A stretch of 9,485 nucleotides of DNA from Candidatus Omnitrophota bacterium (GTDB lineage: Bacteria; Omnitrophota; Gorgyraeia; Pluralincolimonadales; Pluralincolimonadaceae): contig JAGUXU010000164.1 in assembly GCA_020061685.1 (NCBI GenBank), forward strand, positions 1 through 9,485. Direction: 5' to 3'. A program made the translations under genes and the position numbers. The notes under the pieces were generated by a model. That model was not told the origin of the DNA. It did not search any database and saw only the letters and a list, made by a program, of their open reading frames with translations. Within the stretch, counting starts at the first letter, position 1. Every line of letters begins with the position of its first letter. Positions 1 through 6,276 of this stretch are shown here, one piece after another.

Positions 1-1369
1 CCGGTGCCTTTAATATCAACTCTTTCAATAACGGATTATTCGGGTCCGCCAATTCAAGGAGCGTGATATTCGTCGTTATCTGCGAGACGGATTCAAAGAG
101 GTGGAGCGTGCCGGTAACGATGGCACCGACGGCAAAACCGTTCACGAGGAACCATATGGAATCCCAAAAGATAACGGGGCCTTCAAGGTTATTTAATATC
201 CCCAGTCCGATGACGCAGAAGACATTGGTAGTCCCGACGAAAACGCCGGCCTTAAATAACTGCGATCTCTTTCTTACTCCCCTGACGGCGTATACGCCCA
301 CTATGCTGCCGGCAAGGAATATCAGCGTCGCGTCAAACTTCCCGCCTGTTATAAGACCGACCAGCAGGCTGGAGATCATCGCTATGACTATAGCGGGCCG
401 GGCGCCCAAGAGCAGGGCGATAAGCATAGGCCCCATAGCGACAGGTATAAAATAAGCCGGCCCTGCGGATAAAGATATGCCTTTAGCGATCGCGGCCACG
501 GCCAGTATGGTAAAAGATATCAGTACGAGGTACCTGTTATTCGAATATAGATTAGGTTCGTAATGTGCAAAATATATAGACAGGATTATCACCAGTGCAA
601 TTACGATAAAAGAGATGCCGAGCAGAGACAGGGCGAAGCGTTCCCCTTCCAGGGACATCGAGCGTATCGCTTCCAGTTTTGCCACGTGAAAATGCGTGAA
701 CCTTTCCCCCTGCTGGATTATGAGCTCGCCTTTTTTGACGTCTATAAATTTCTTCTGGGGGGCGACGGCGGCTATCGCTTTCTCGCGGCGGCCGGAGGTC
801 TCCACGACATTGGATTTCAGGTTAGGTGCCAGGGTCTTGCCCGCTATCGCCGCCGGCAACTGCGATCTTAATTCGTCGGCTGTCTTCAGGTTCTTGACTT
901 CGGCGTTAAATTCGGTCTTTGTGCTTAGGTTCCTTATCGTTATGGTATTCTTGCCCTGTTTCGTAAGGTTCTCCCTGTCTTCCGGGGAGATTATCCCTGC
1001 CGAGAATATGCCCGCTAATTTGGCCAGGAGGGCCGCTTCCTCTTTTTCCGGTTCGGCCGCTTTCGCCGAAGCAAAAAAATCTTTTACGTTTTGCGATGCC
1101 TTCTCGTAGATATCGGCATCTATATCGTAGACATCATTTACGCCGAGCGCCGCGTCTTCCTTCATCTTCTCCGTTTTTTCGACGTCAATGCCCGCGTCGT
1201 AAGAGAAGTCAAACGGCGCATATACGTCCCTCTCCGAGACCTTTCCTATCTGGGGCAGACTGCCGTACGGCACCCTGCCGACGTATATTATAAAGATGAG
1301 CACCGCGCAGGTTATCGCGGCGATCAAGAGTTTCGTCGCCCCGCCCGATGATCTAGGTTTCTTTGCCAT
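1..1369 (-). CDS. 7TM-HD membrane protein, PgpH/YqfF-like (probable c-di-AMP phosphodiesterase), 3' end beyond window
   Basis: The frame is open from an ATG at 1369 to the left edge and gives 456 residues plus one base. A single membrane segment lies at about residues 12-30. An extracytoplasmic domain follows (about 31-244) with the marks of the 7TMR-HDED family: SERDVYAPFDF near 45-55, AIAGKTLAPNLK at 174-185 and VKKGELIIQQGE at 211-222. Roughly seven hydrophobic segments then run from about 245 to 420. The last residues, LLELADPNNPLLKELILKAP, are the linker that in this family leads straight into the cytoplasmic HD phosphohydrolase domain, which lies off the window. Listeria PgpH, of this architecture, hydrolyses cyclic di-AMP; the same role here is inferred, since the catalytic His-Asp residues cannot be seen. 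The start overlaps the end of phoH by 17 bases, consistent with translational coupling. The only purine run upstream, AAGG, is about 15 bases from the ATG. Confidence 0.93.
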   Translation of the reverse strand, partial: MAKKPRSSGGATKLLIAAITCAVLIFIIYVGRVPYGSLPQIGKVSERDVYAPFDFSYDAGIDVEKTEKMKEDAALGVNDVYDIDADIYEKASQNVKDFFASAKAAEPEKEEAALLAKLAGIFSAGIISPEDRENLTKQGKNTITIRNLSTKTEFNAEVKNLKTADELRSQLPAAIAGKTLAPNLKSNVVETSGRREKAIAAVAPQKKFIDVKKGELIIQQGERFTHFHVAKLEAIRSMSLEGERFALSLLGISFIVIALVIILSIYFAHYEPNLYSNNRYLVLISFTILAVAAIAKGISLSAGPAYFIPVAMGPMLIALLLGARPAIVIAMISSLLVGLITGGKFDATLIFLAGSIVGVYAVRGVRKRSQLFKAGVFVGTTNVFCVIGLGILNNLEGPVIFWDSIWFLVNGFAVGAIVTGTLHLFESVSQITTNITLLELADPNNPLLKELILKAP

Positions 1370-2309
1370 TGTGTTTTTCGTATGCCTTTATTATGTCCTG
1401 GACGAGCTCATGGCGCACTACGTCATCGCCCGAGAAGTGTATGAACTTGATCCCCTCGATATCCTTCAGGACCTCCTCGGCCTGCAAGAGGCCGACGGCT
1501 TTTCCGCCGGGCAAGTCGCTCTGTGTCACGTCCCCGGTTATGACGGTCTTTGAGTCGAAACCGAGCCTCGTCAGGAACATCTTCATCTGGTAGGCGGTCG
1601 CGTTTTGCGCCTCATCCAGTATTATGAAGGCGTCGTTTAAGGTCCTGCCGCGCATATACGCCAGGGGAGCGACCTCGATGACGCCTCTTCCCAGGAACCT
1701 CTCCACCTTATCCATGTCCATCATCTCGTAAAGCGCGTCATAGAGAGGCCTTAAATACGGCGATACCTTCTCCTCGATATCGCCCGGCAGAAAACCCAGG
1801 CTCTCACCCGCCTCGACAGCGGGCCGCGTCAATACGATGCGGCTTACGTGCCCTGATTTCAGGGCGTTTATGGCCATCGCCATGGCCAGGTATGTCTTTC
1901 CGGTTCCCGCCGGGCCGATGCCGAAGACGATATCGAACTGCCTTATCGCGTCGACGTAAGACTTCTGGCCGCTTGTCTTAGGCGTCACAAATTGCTTCTT
2001 CGATAAGATCTCTATCTTGTCGAGATATATGGAATGCAGGTCAAGTTCCGCCTGTTGGTGTATCGCCTTTATGGCGTAAAGGATCTCGTGCTGCCTTACG
2101 GGGCGGCCTATCCTTATTATATCAAGGACCTGCTCAAAGAGGCGCGAGGCGTTTGCCACGTCCTTTTCGGCGCCGCCTATCGTCAGGTTCTCTCCGCGCG
2201 CGATTATCTTTACGCCGAACTCCCTCTCGATGAGCTTTAAGTTCTCATCGTGGCGGCCGAAAAGTATGCGGGCTTCCTCGTCGCTCAATAATTTAAATAC
2301 CTTTTCCAT
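1353..2309 (-). CDS. phoH: PhoH family ATPase (YbeZ/PhoL type)
   Basis: This is a 318-residue PhoH-like protein, the usual length for the short bacterial form. The N-terminal part (about 20-68) resembles the small KH-like domain of the family, with IGGAEKDVANA at 44-54. The ATPase core follows: Walker A GPAGTGKT at 132-139, a TRPAVEAGESLGFLPGD segment at 161-177, Walker B FIILDEAQ at 228-235, and the sensor-like TGDVTQSD at 258-265. PhoH/YbeZ proteins are cytoplasmic nucleotide-binding proteins linked to RNA metabolism and to the ribosome-maturation RNase YbeY; the exact activity is not settled. The gene begins 7 bases after the lipoprotein stop. No other start codon exists between the upstream in-frame stop at 2322-2324 and the ATG, so this start is firm although no clear Shine-Dalgarno precedes it. 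Its end overlaps the next gene by 17 bases. The phoH/7TM-HD pairing is conserved in many bacteria, often followed by ybeY. Confidence 0.97.
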   Translation of the reverse strand: MEKVFKLLSDEEARILFGRHDENLKLIEREFGVKIIARGENLTIGGAEKDVANASRLFEQVLDIIRIGRPVRQHEILYAIKAIHQQAELDLHSIYLDKIEILSKKQFVTPKTSGQKSYVDAIRQFDIVFGIGPAGTGKTYLAMAMAINALKSGHVSRIVLTRPAVEAGESLGFLPGDIEEKVSPYLRPLYDALYEMMDMDKVERFLGRGVIEVAPLAYMRGRTLNDAFIILDEAQNATAYQMKMFLTRLGFDSKTVITGDVTQSDLPGGKAVGLLQAEEVLKDIEGIKFIHFSGDDVVRHELVQDIIKAYEKHNGKET

Positions 2310-2316
2310 ATGGCCG

Positions 2317-2856
2317 TTATTTTATGTATTCGCTTTCCTTTACCTTGATGCTTTCCGCTTCCGGTATCCTGAGGACCATTCCGGGGCGGACCTTATCCGG
2401 TGCTTTCAGGACATCCCGGTTGAGATCGAATATCTTTTTCCATTTTTTCGTCGTGCCGAAGAATTTCATCGAGATCTTCTGGAGCGTGTCGCCTTTTTGG
2501 ACGGTATAATTTGTAAACGTCTCTTTTTCCTCTATCTCGACGGTCGTTACCATGGTCTCCTGTTCCCGGACGGACGTATCATAGTTTACGCTGGGCGCCG
2601 GAGCCGGTTCTTCCTGCGGAGCTTTCTTCGGGACGCGGCTTTCTTCCGTTACGGACGGAAATTCCACCTGCACCTCATAATATTTCTTGGTCGCCCTTCT
2701 CTCTGCTTCAGGCGGCGGCGTCCCCTTCAGATATCCTCTGTTGCCGCTGACCTGCTGGTCGACCCTTTCCCTTTCTATCAATTTCGTATTTACCGAACAA
2801 CCCGCGACGGCGATTATCGCGACTAAAACCGCCAAGACCACAAATAACCTCTTCAT
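2317..2856 (-). CDS. LysM-domain lipoprotein of unknown specific role
   Basis: This 179-residue protein begins with a lipoprotein signal peptide: MKRLF, a hydrophobic stretch to about residue 17, and the lipobox VAGC with the acylated cysteine at 20. Serine at +2 favours the outer membrane under the Lol sorting rule, if that rule applies here. Residues 21-115 are low-complexity and charged, rich in Pro, Glu and Lys, with SGNRGYLKGTPPPEAERR at 37-54, and look like a flexible linker. A single LysM domain sits at the C-terminus (about 116-165: NYTVQKGDTLQKIS to RPGMVLRIP), which in known families binds glycan chains of peptidoglycan. The likely picture is a lipid-anchored protein that touches the cell wall; no enzymatic domain is visible. 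It starts 19 bases after aspS and ends 7 bases before phoH, so it is probably cotranscribed with both. It is an unexpected partner for these genes, and I know no gene name for it. Confidence 0.93.
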   Translation of the reverse strand: MKRLFVVLAVLVAIIAVAGCSVNTKLIERERVDQQVSGNRGYLKGTPPPEAERRATKKYYEVQVEFPSVTEESRVPKKAPQEEPAPAPSVNYDTSVREQETMVTTVEIEEKETFTNYTVQKGDTLQKISMKFFGTTKKWKKIFDLNRDVLKAPDKVRPGMVLRIPEAESIKVKESEYIK

Positions 2857-2875
2857 CTTAAAACTTCCCCCTTTC
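2857..2875 (-). promoter_or_regulatory. Ribosome binding site of the LysM lipoprotein
   Basis: The whole gap between the aspS stop and the lipoprotein ATG consists of a purine run, AAAGGGGGAAG at 2874-2864, followed by TTTTAAG. The G-run ends about 10 bases before the ATG, slightly long but usable. It is one of the few recognisable Shine-Dalgarno-like sequences in the cluster. Confidence 0.6.
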
Positions 2876-4633
2876 TTATTTTTTTAAACTTAATCCGAGT
2901 TCCTTTAACTGTTTTTCCGATACATCCGAAGGCGCGCCGGTCATAAAACAGACCGCTTTTTGCGTCTTCGGGAAAGCGATGACGTCGCGTATGCTCGCCG
3001 AACCGGTCATCATCGCTATTAACCTGTCAAGGCCCGGGGCGATCCCGCCGTGCGGCGGCGCGCCGTAGGAGAAGGCCTCAAGCAGGAATCCGAACCTCGC
3101 TTCCGCCTCCTCATCGCTTAATCCTATCGCCTTGAATATCCGTGACTGAGTCTGCCTGTCATGGATCCTTATCGACCCCGAACTTATCTCTACGCCGTTT
3201 AAGACGAGGTCATACGCCTTGGCCCTTACTTTCTGCGGAGCGCTCTCGATGAACTGCAGGTCCTCCTCATAGGGCGCCGTAAATGGATGATGTTCCGCCT
3301 CCCAGCGTTTCTCCTCGTCGTTATACTTGAACCACGGGAATTCGACGACCCAGAGGAAATTAAAACTGCCCTTGGGTATCAAGCCGTATTTTTCCGCTAT
3401 CGCCAGCCTTAACTGGCCGAGGGCCCCATTTACGATATCTTGTTTATCCGCGACCAGAAGTATCAGATCCCCTTTTGCGGCGTCCGTCTTTTTAAGCATC
3501 GCCTTTATCCGTGCCTCGTCAAAGAATTTCGCGATAGGGGATTCGACGTTTCCGTCGCCCGCCTTAAACCACGCAAGCCCCTTTGCGCCGAGCTTGATAG
3601 CCAGTTCCGTAAGGACGTCTATCTCACTTCGTGAAAGGTCCGCCTTTCCCTTGAAGTTCAGCGCCTTTACTATTCCTCCGGCCGTTATTACCTTCTCAAA
3701 AGTCTGAAATTGGCCGCCCTTTAAGGTATCGGTCAGATCGATGAGCTCCATGCCGAATCTGGTATCGGGTTTATCCGTGCCGAATCTATCTACGGTCTCA
3801 CGGTGTTTCAATCTCGGAAAAGGTATTTTCAGGTCGAGGTCTATCGCCTTTTTGAATATCTCCTTCATCAGCCGTTCGGTAAGGTCGAGAATATCATCCA
3901 CGTCGATAAAGGACATTTCGATATCTAGCTGCGTGAATTCCGGCTGCCTGTCCGCTCTCAGGTCCTCGTCCCTGAAGCATTTCGCTATCTGGAAGTACTT
4001 GTCCATACCCGCGACCATCAGTATCTGCTTGAATAGTTGCGGCGACTGAGGAAGGGCGAAGAATTTTCCGGGGTTTACCCTGCTCGGGACCAGATAATCC
4101 CTTGCTCCCTCAGGGGTCGATTTGGTCAATATCGGCGTCTCGATCTCAATAAAGCCCTCTTTATCCAGAAAATTGCGCGTGATCTGGCAGACCTTATGCC
4201 TGATGATAAGTTTGTCGCGCGCGGGCTTGCGCCTTAGATCCAGGAACCTATACGTAAAACGCAATTCTTCCGATATCTGGCTCTCGTCTTCTATCTCGAA
4301 CGGCGGTGTCTGCGCTGCGCTTAGGACCGTCAGCTTAGCGGCCTCGACCTCTATCTCCCCGGTCTTTATCCTGGGGTTTTCCGTTCCTTTGGGACGGTTC
4401 CTTACCCTGCCCTCGGCCGCCACGACATACTCGTTCCTTAAGCTCTGCGCCGCCTGATGGAGCTCTTTTGAGCTTTCCGGGTTAAATACGACCTGTGTTA
4501 TGCCTTCCCTGTCCCGCAGGTCGATAAAGATAAGCCCGCCGTGGTCGCGTCTCCTGTGGACCCAACCGGCAAGCACCACCTCTTTACCAGTGTCCTTTCC
4601 CGTCAGTTCGCCGCAGTTATGAGTCCGTTTCAT
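2876..4633 (-). CDS. aspS: Aspartate--tRNA ligase, probably non-discriminating (Asp/Asn)
   Basis: This 585-residue protein has the full architecture of bacterial AspRS. The order is an OB-fold anticodon-binding domain (about 1-105, GWVHRRRDHGGLIFIDLRDR at 23-42), the class II catalytic core with motif 2 (FRDEDLRADRQPEFTQLDIE, 220-239), a bacterial GAD insertion (about 290-410) and motif 3 (GIAPGLDRL, 530-538). It charges tRNA-Asp with aspartate in the cytoplasm. His31 and Gly83 in the anticodon domain are the residue types found in enzymes that also mischarge tRNA-Asn; discriminating enzymes such as that of E. coli have Leu at the His position. This predicts reliance on the GatCAB amidotransferase to make Asn-tRNA. 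The strand preceding the ATP-site region reads NGVEISSGSIRIHD (479-492), where many bacterial enzymes have GGGS. The ATG follows the hisS stop with no gap, so the two synthetases are likely translationally coupled. Confidence 0.98.
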   Translation of the reverse strand: MKRTHNCGELTGKDTGKEVVLAGWVHRRRDHGGLIFIDLRDREGITQVVFNPESSKELHQAAQSLRNEYVVAAEGRVRNRPKGTENPRIKTGEIEVEAAKLTVLSAAQTPPFEIEDESQISEELRFTYRFLDLRRKPARDKLIIRHKVCQITRNFLDKEGFIEIETPILTKSTPEGARDYLVPSRVNPGKFFALPQSPQLFKQILMVAGMDKYFQIAKCFRDEDLRADRQPEFTQLDIEMSFIDVDDILDLTERLMKEIFKKAIDLDLKIPFPRLKHRETVDRFGTDKPDTRFGMELIDLTDTLKGGQFQTFEKVITAGGIVKALNFKGKADLSRSEIDVLTELAIKLGAKGLAWFKAGDGNVESPIAKFFDEARIKAMLKKTDAAKGDLILLVADKQDIVNGALGQLRLAIAEKYGLIPKGSFNFLWVVEFPWFKYNDEEKRWEAEHHPFTAPYEEDLQFIESAPQKVRAKAYDLVLNGVEISSGSIRIHDRQTQSRIFKAIGLSDEEAEARFGFLLEAFSYGAPPHGGIAPGLDRLIAMMTGSASIRDVIAFPKTQKAVCFMTGAPSDVSEKQLKELGLSLKK

Positions 4634-5908
4634 CTATTTTTCCAGGAGCCTTTCGATCTCGGGTACGAAACTACGTTCGGGTATGGTCAACTGTTCTTTT
4701 GTGCGCATATTCCTTACGGTTATGGAATGGTTTTTTATCTCATCTTCGCCGATCAGGGCGGTCAGCCTTGCTCCGGTCTTGTCGGCCGCCCTCATCTGCG
4801 CTTTAAGGGACCGGCCTTCGTAATCTATATCGGCGGATATCCCGACATTGCGCAATTCCATCGCCAGCCTGAAACCGAGCCGATAGGCCTCGTCGCCGAT
4901 CGTGGCGACGAATATATCTATCCCTTCTTTAACCGCAGGCATATCGTGGATGGCCATCGCGGCCCTTTCCATCCCTATCGCGAAGCCGCATGCGCCCGTC
5001 TCCGGCCCGCCGAGGTCCGACACGAGATTATCGTACCGGCCGCCCGCCGCAATGGCGTCCTGCGCTCCCAGTTTATGGTGGGTGACCTCAAAGGTCGTCT
5101 TTGTGTAATAGTCCAGGCCCCTTACCAGATGGGGCTCGATCTGATAATCTACCTTTAAGATGTCCAGGGCGCTCTTTACCGAATCGAAATGCGCCTTGCA
5201 CTCCGGGCACAAATAAGCCTCTGTCCCCTGAAAGACCTTCCGGATGGCGTGCTTACATTTTTCTTCCTTGCAGTCGAGTATCCTTAGGACGTTCTTCTCA
5301 TACCGGACCTTGCAGTCATCGCAGAGATCGGAGATGCTGCCTTCAAGCGACTTGCGCAGCCCGAGAGACAGGTCGCTCTTATCCTTCGCGCAACCCAAGG
5401 AGTTCAATTTTATCTTATAGCCTATGATATTAAATGAGTCCAGTATAGCGCACAAGAGGGCTATTACTTCCGCGTCCAGATGCGGATTATAAGAACCTAT
5501 CGCTTCGACCCCTATCTGGTGGAATTGCCTGGCCCTGCCCGCCTGCGGCCGTTCCGCGCGGAACATCGAGCCGATATAAAATAACTTGGCCAACCCCGTA
5601 TTTTTATCCATTCCGTGCTCAAGGTAGGCCCTTACCACGGATGCCGTCGCTTCGGGCCTTAAACTGATGGAACGTTCGCCTCTGTCGAGGAAGGTATACA
5701 TCTGTTTTTCGATTATGTCCGTCCCCTGTCCTATGGAGCGGACGAAGAGAGAGGACTCTTCTATTATGGGCGTCCTCATCTCGCTGAAGTCAAAACAGGC
5801 GAAGACGCCTCTGGCCTTCTCTTCGAGAAACGTCCATAATCTTGCTTCTTCTGGCAGGAGATCTTTAGTCCCCCGCAAAGCTTTTATCTGCGCTTTTATC
5901 TCTTTCAT
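4634..5908 (-). CDS. hisS: Histidine--tRNA ligase
   Basis: This 424-residue class II synthetase charges tRNA-His. It opens with the family signature IKALRGTKDLLPEEA (8-22). Motif 1 lies around 45-70. Motif 2 is FYIGSMFRAERPQAGRARQF at 110-129. The histidine-binding loop LVRGLDYYTKTTFEV is at 261-275, and the second histidine motif plus motif 3 is AAGGRYDNL to GFAIGMERAA at 287-317. The C-terminal anticodon-binding domain covers about 328-424. The insertion domain between motif 2 and the histidine loop has six cysteines in a pattern suggesting a metal site (CDDC at 196-199, C213, C218, CPEC at 234-237). The gene starts 20 bases after the HU gene. No alternative start codon lies between the upstream in-frame stop at 5933-5935 and the ATG, yet the gap has no Shine-Dalgarno. 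Its stop codon abuts the aspS start codon. Adjacent hisS-aspS is common in bacteria, for example in Bacillus. Confidence 0.98.
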   Translation of the reverse strand: MKEIKAQIKALRGTKDLLPEEARLWTFLEEKARGVFACFDFSEMRTPIIEESSLFVRSIGQGTDIIEKQMYTFLDRGERSISLRPEATASVVRAYLEHGMDKNTGLAKLFYIGSMFRAERPQAGRARQFHQIGVEAIGSYNPHLDAEVIALLCAILDSFNIIGYKIKLNSLGCAKDKSDLSLGLRKSLEGSISDLCDDCKVRYEKNVLRILDCKEEKCKHAIRKVFQGTEAYLCPECKAHFDSVKSALDILKVDYQIEPHLVRGLDYYTKTTFEVTHHKLGAQDAIAAGGRYDNLVSDLGGPETGACGFAIGMERAAMAIHDMPAVKEGIDIFVATIGDEAYRLGFRLAMELRNVGISADIDYEGRSLKAQMRAADKTGARLTALIGEDEIKNHSITVRNMRTKEQLTIPERSFVPEIERLLEK

Positions 5909-5928
5909 AAGGGAATTTGGGGCAGGTT

Positions 5929-6201
5929 TTATTTAACTTTTTGTTTCATGACCAGTCCCGGCTTAAAGACAGCTACTTTTTTGGGCGGGACAGGAACGGT
6001 TACGCCGGTGCGCGGATTTCTGCCTGTTCTTCCGCGGCGGGCCTTTACCTTAAATATGCCGAAATTCCTGAGTTCAACGGTCTCGCCGGTAGCCAGCGCC
6101 TCGATTATCATATCAAGGACGCGCTGGGTCACCAGCTTAACGTCGACCTGCTTTAGGCCCGTCTCATTGGCGATCTGCAGCACTATCTCTTTTTTAGTCA
6201 T
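5929..6201 (-). CDS. hup: HU/IHF-family DNA-binding protein
   Basis: This is a 90-residue protein, the standard length for the HU/IHF family of small dimeric nucleoid proteins that bend and compact DNA. The N-terminal helical dimerisation part starts MTKKEIVLQIANETGLK. The core motif ELRNFGIFKVKAR at 43-55 leads into the beta arms, which carry RNPRTG at 61-66; the proline there is the residue that intercalates between base pairs in the family. The C-terminus VAVFKPGLVMKQKV is also typical. From sequence alone I cannot decide between a homodimeric HU and an IHF-like subunit, and only one copy is seen here. The start is fixed by a near-perfect Shine-Dalgarno 5 bases upstream. The gene is the first of the apparent operon leading into hisS and aspS, and it has its own candidate promoter in the spacer behind dnaE. 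Confidence 0.96.
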   Translation of the reverse strand: MTKKEIVLQIANETGLKQVDVKLVTQRVLDMIIEALATGETVELRNFGIFKVKARRGRTGRNPRTGVTVPVPPKKVAVFKPGLVMKQKVK

Positions 6202-6206
6202 ACCCT

Positions 6207-6214
6207 ACCTCCTT
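6207..6214 (-). promoter_or_regulatory. Strong ribosome binding site of the HU-family gene
   Basis: On the minus strand the sequence AAGGAGGT ends 5 bases before the ATG at 6201. It is an essentially perfect anti-16S match at normal spacing, and by far the best in the window. That fits high expression of a nucleoid protein. Confidence 0.9.
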
Positions 6215-6226
6215 ATCTCGTAACTT

Positions 6227-6276
6227 ATTATATCTATTGTATTTAGTAAAGTATCATTTTTGGCGAAATTTGTCAA
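6227..6276 (-). promoter_or_regulatory. Candidate sigma70-type promoter(s) for the HU-hisS-aspS operon
   Basis: A perfect -35 hexamer TTGACA lies at 6276-6271 and overlaps the dnaE stop codon (the TGA is inside it). Seventeen bases further on is TACTTT at 6253-6248, preceded by TGA, which makes an extended -10 of the TGn type. A second, perfect -10 hexamer TATAAT lies at 6232-6227 but has no recognisable -35 at the right distance. It would give a very short leader of about 20 bases. The region is AT-rich compared with its surroundings, as expected of a promoter. No experimental support is possible here, and either hexamer could be the one used. Confidence 0.6.

Noticed and set aside
563..1109. 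Two overlapping plus-strand reading frames of 102 and 137 codons in a region that could look gene-free.
   Set aside because: The minus strand here is fully explained by the 7TM-HD gene, which is open to the window edge.
2230..2826. Plus-strand reading frame of 198 codons.
   Set aside because: It is antisense to the LysM lipoprotein and the start of phoH, and its Arg/Phe-rich translation is typical of a shadow frame.
4541..5158. Plus-strand reading frame of 205 codons.
   Set aside because: It lies antisense across hisS and the aspS start, both certain genes; its translation has no recognisable domain.
6202..6272. A possible rho-independent terminator or riboswitch between dnaE and the HU gene.
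   Set aside because: The 71 bases have no GC-rich hairpin followed by a T-run and no recognisable aptamer; promoter elements and a Shine-Dalgarno explain the spacer.
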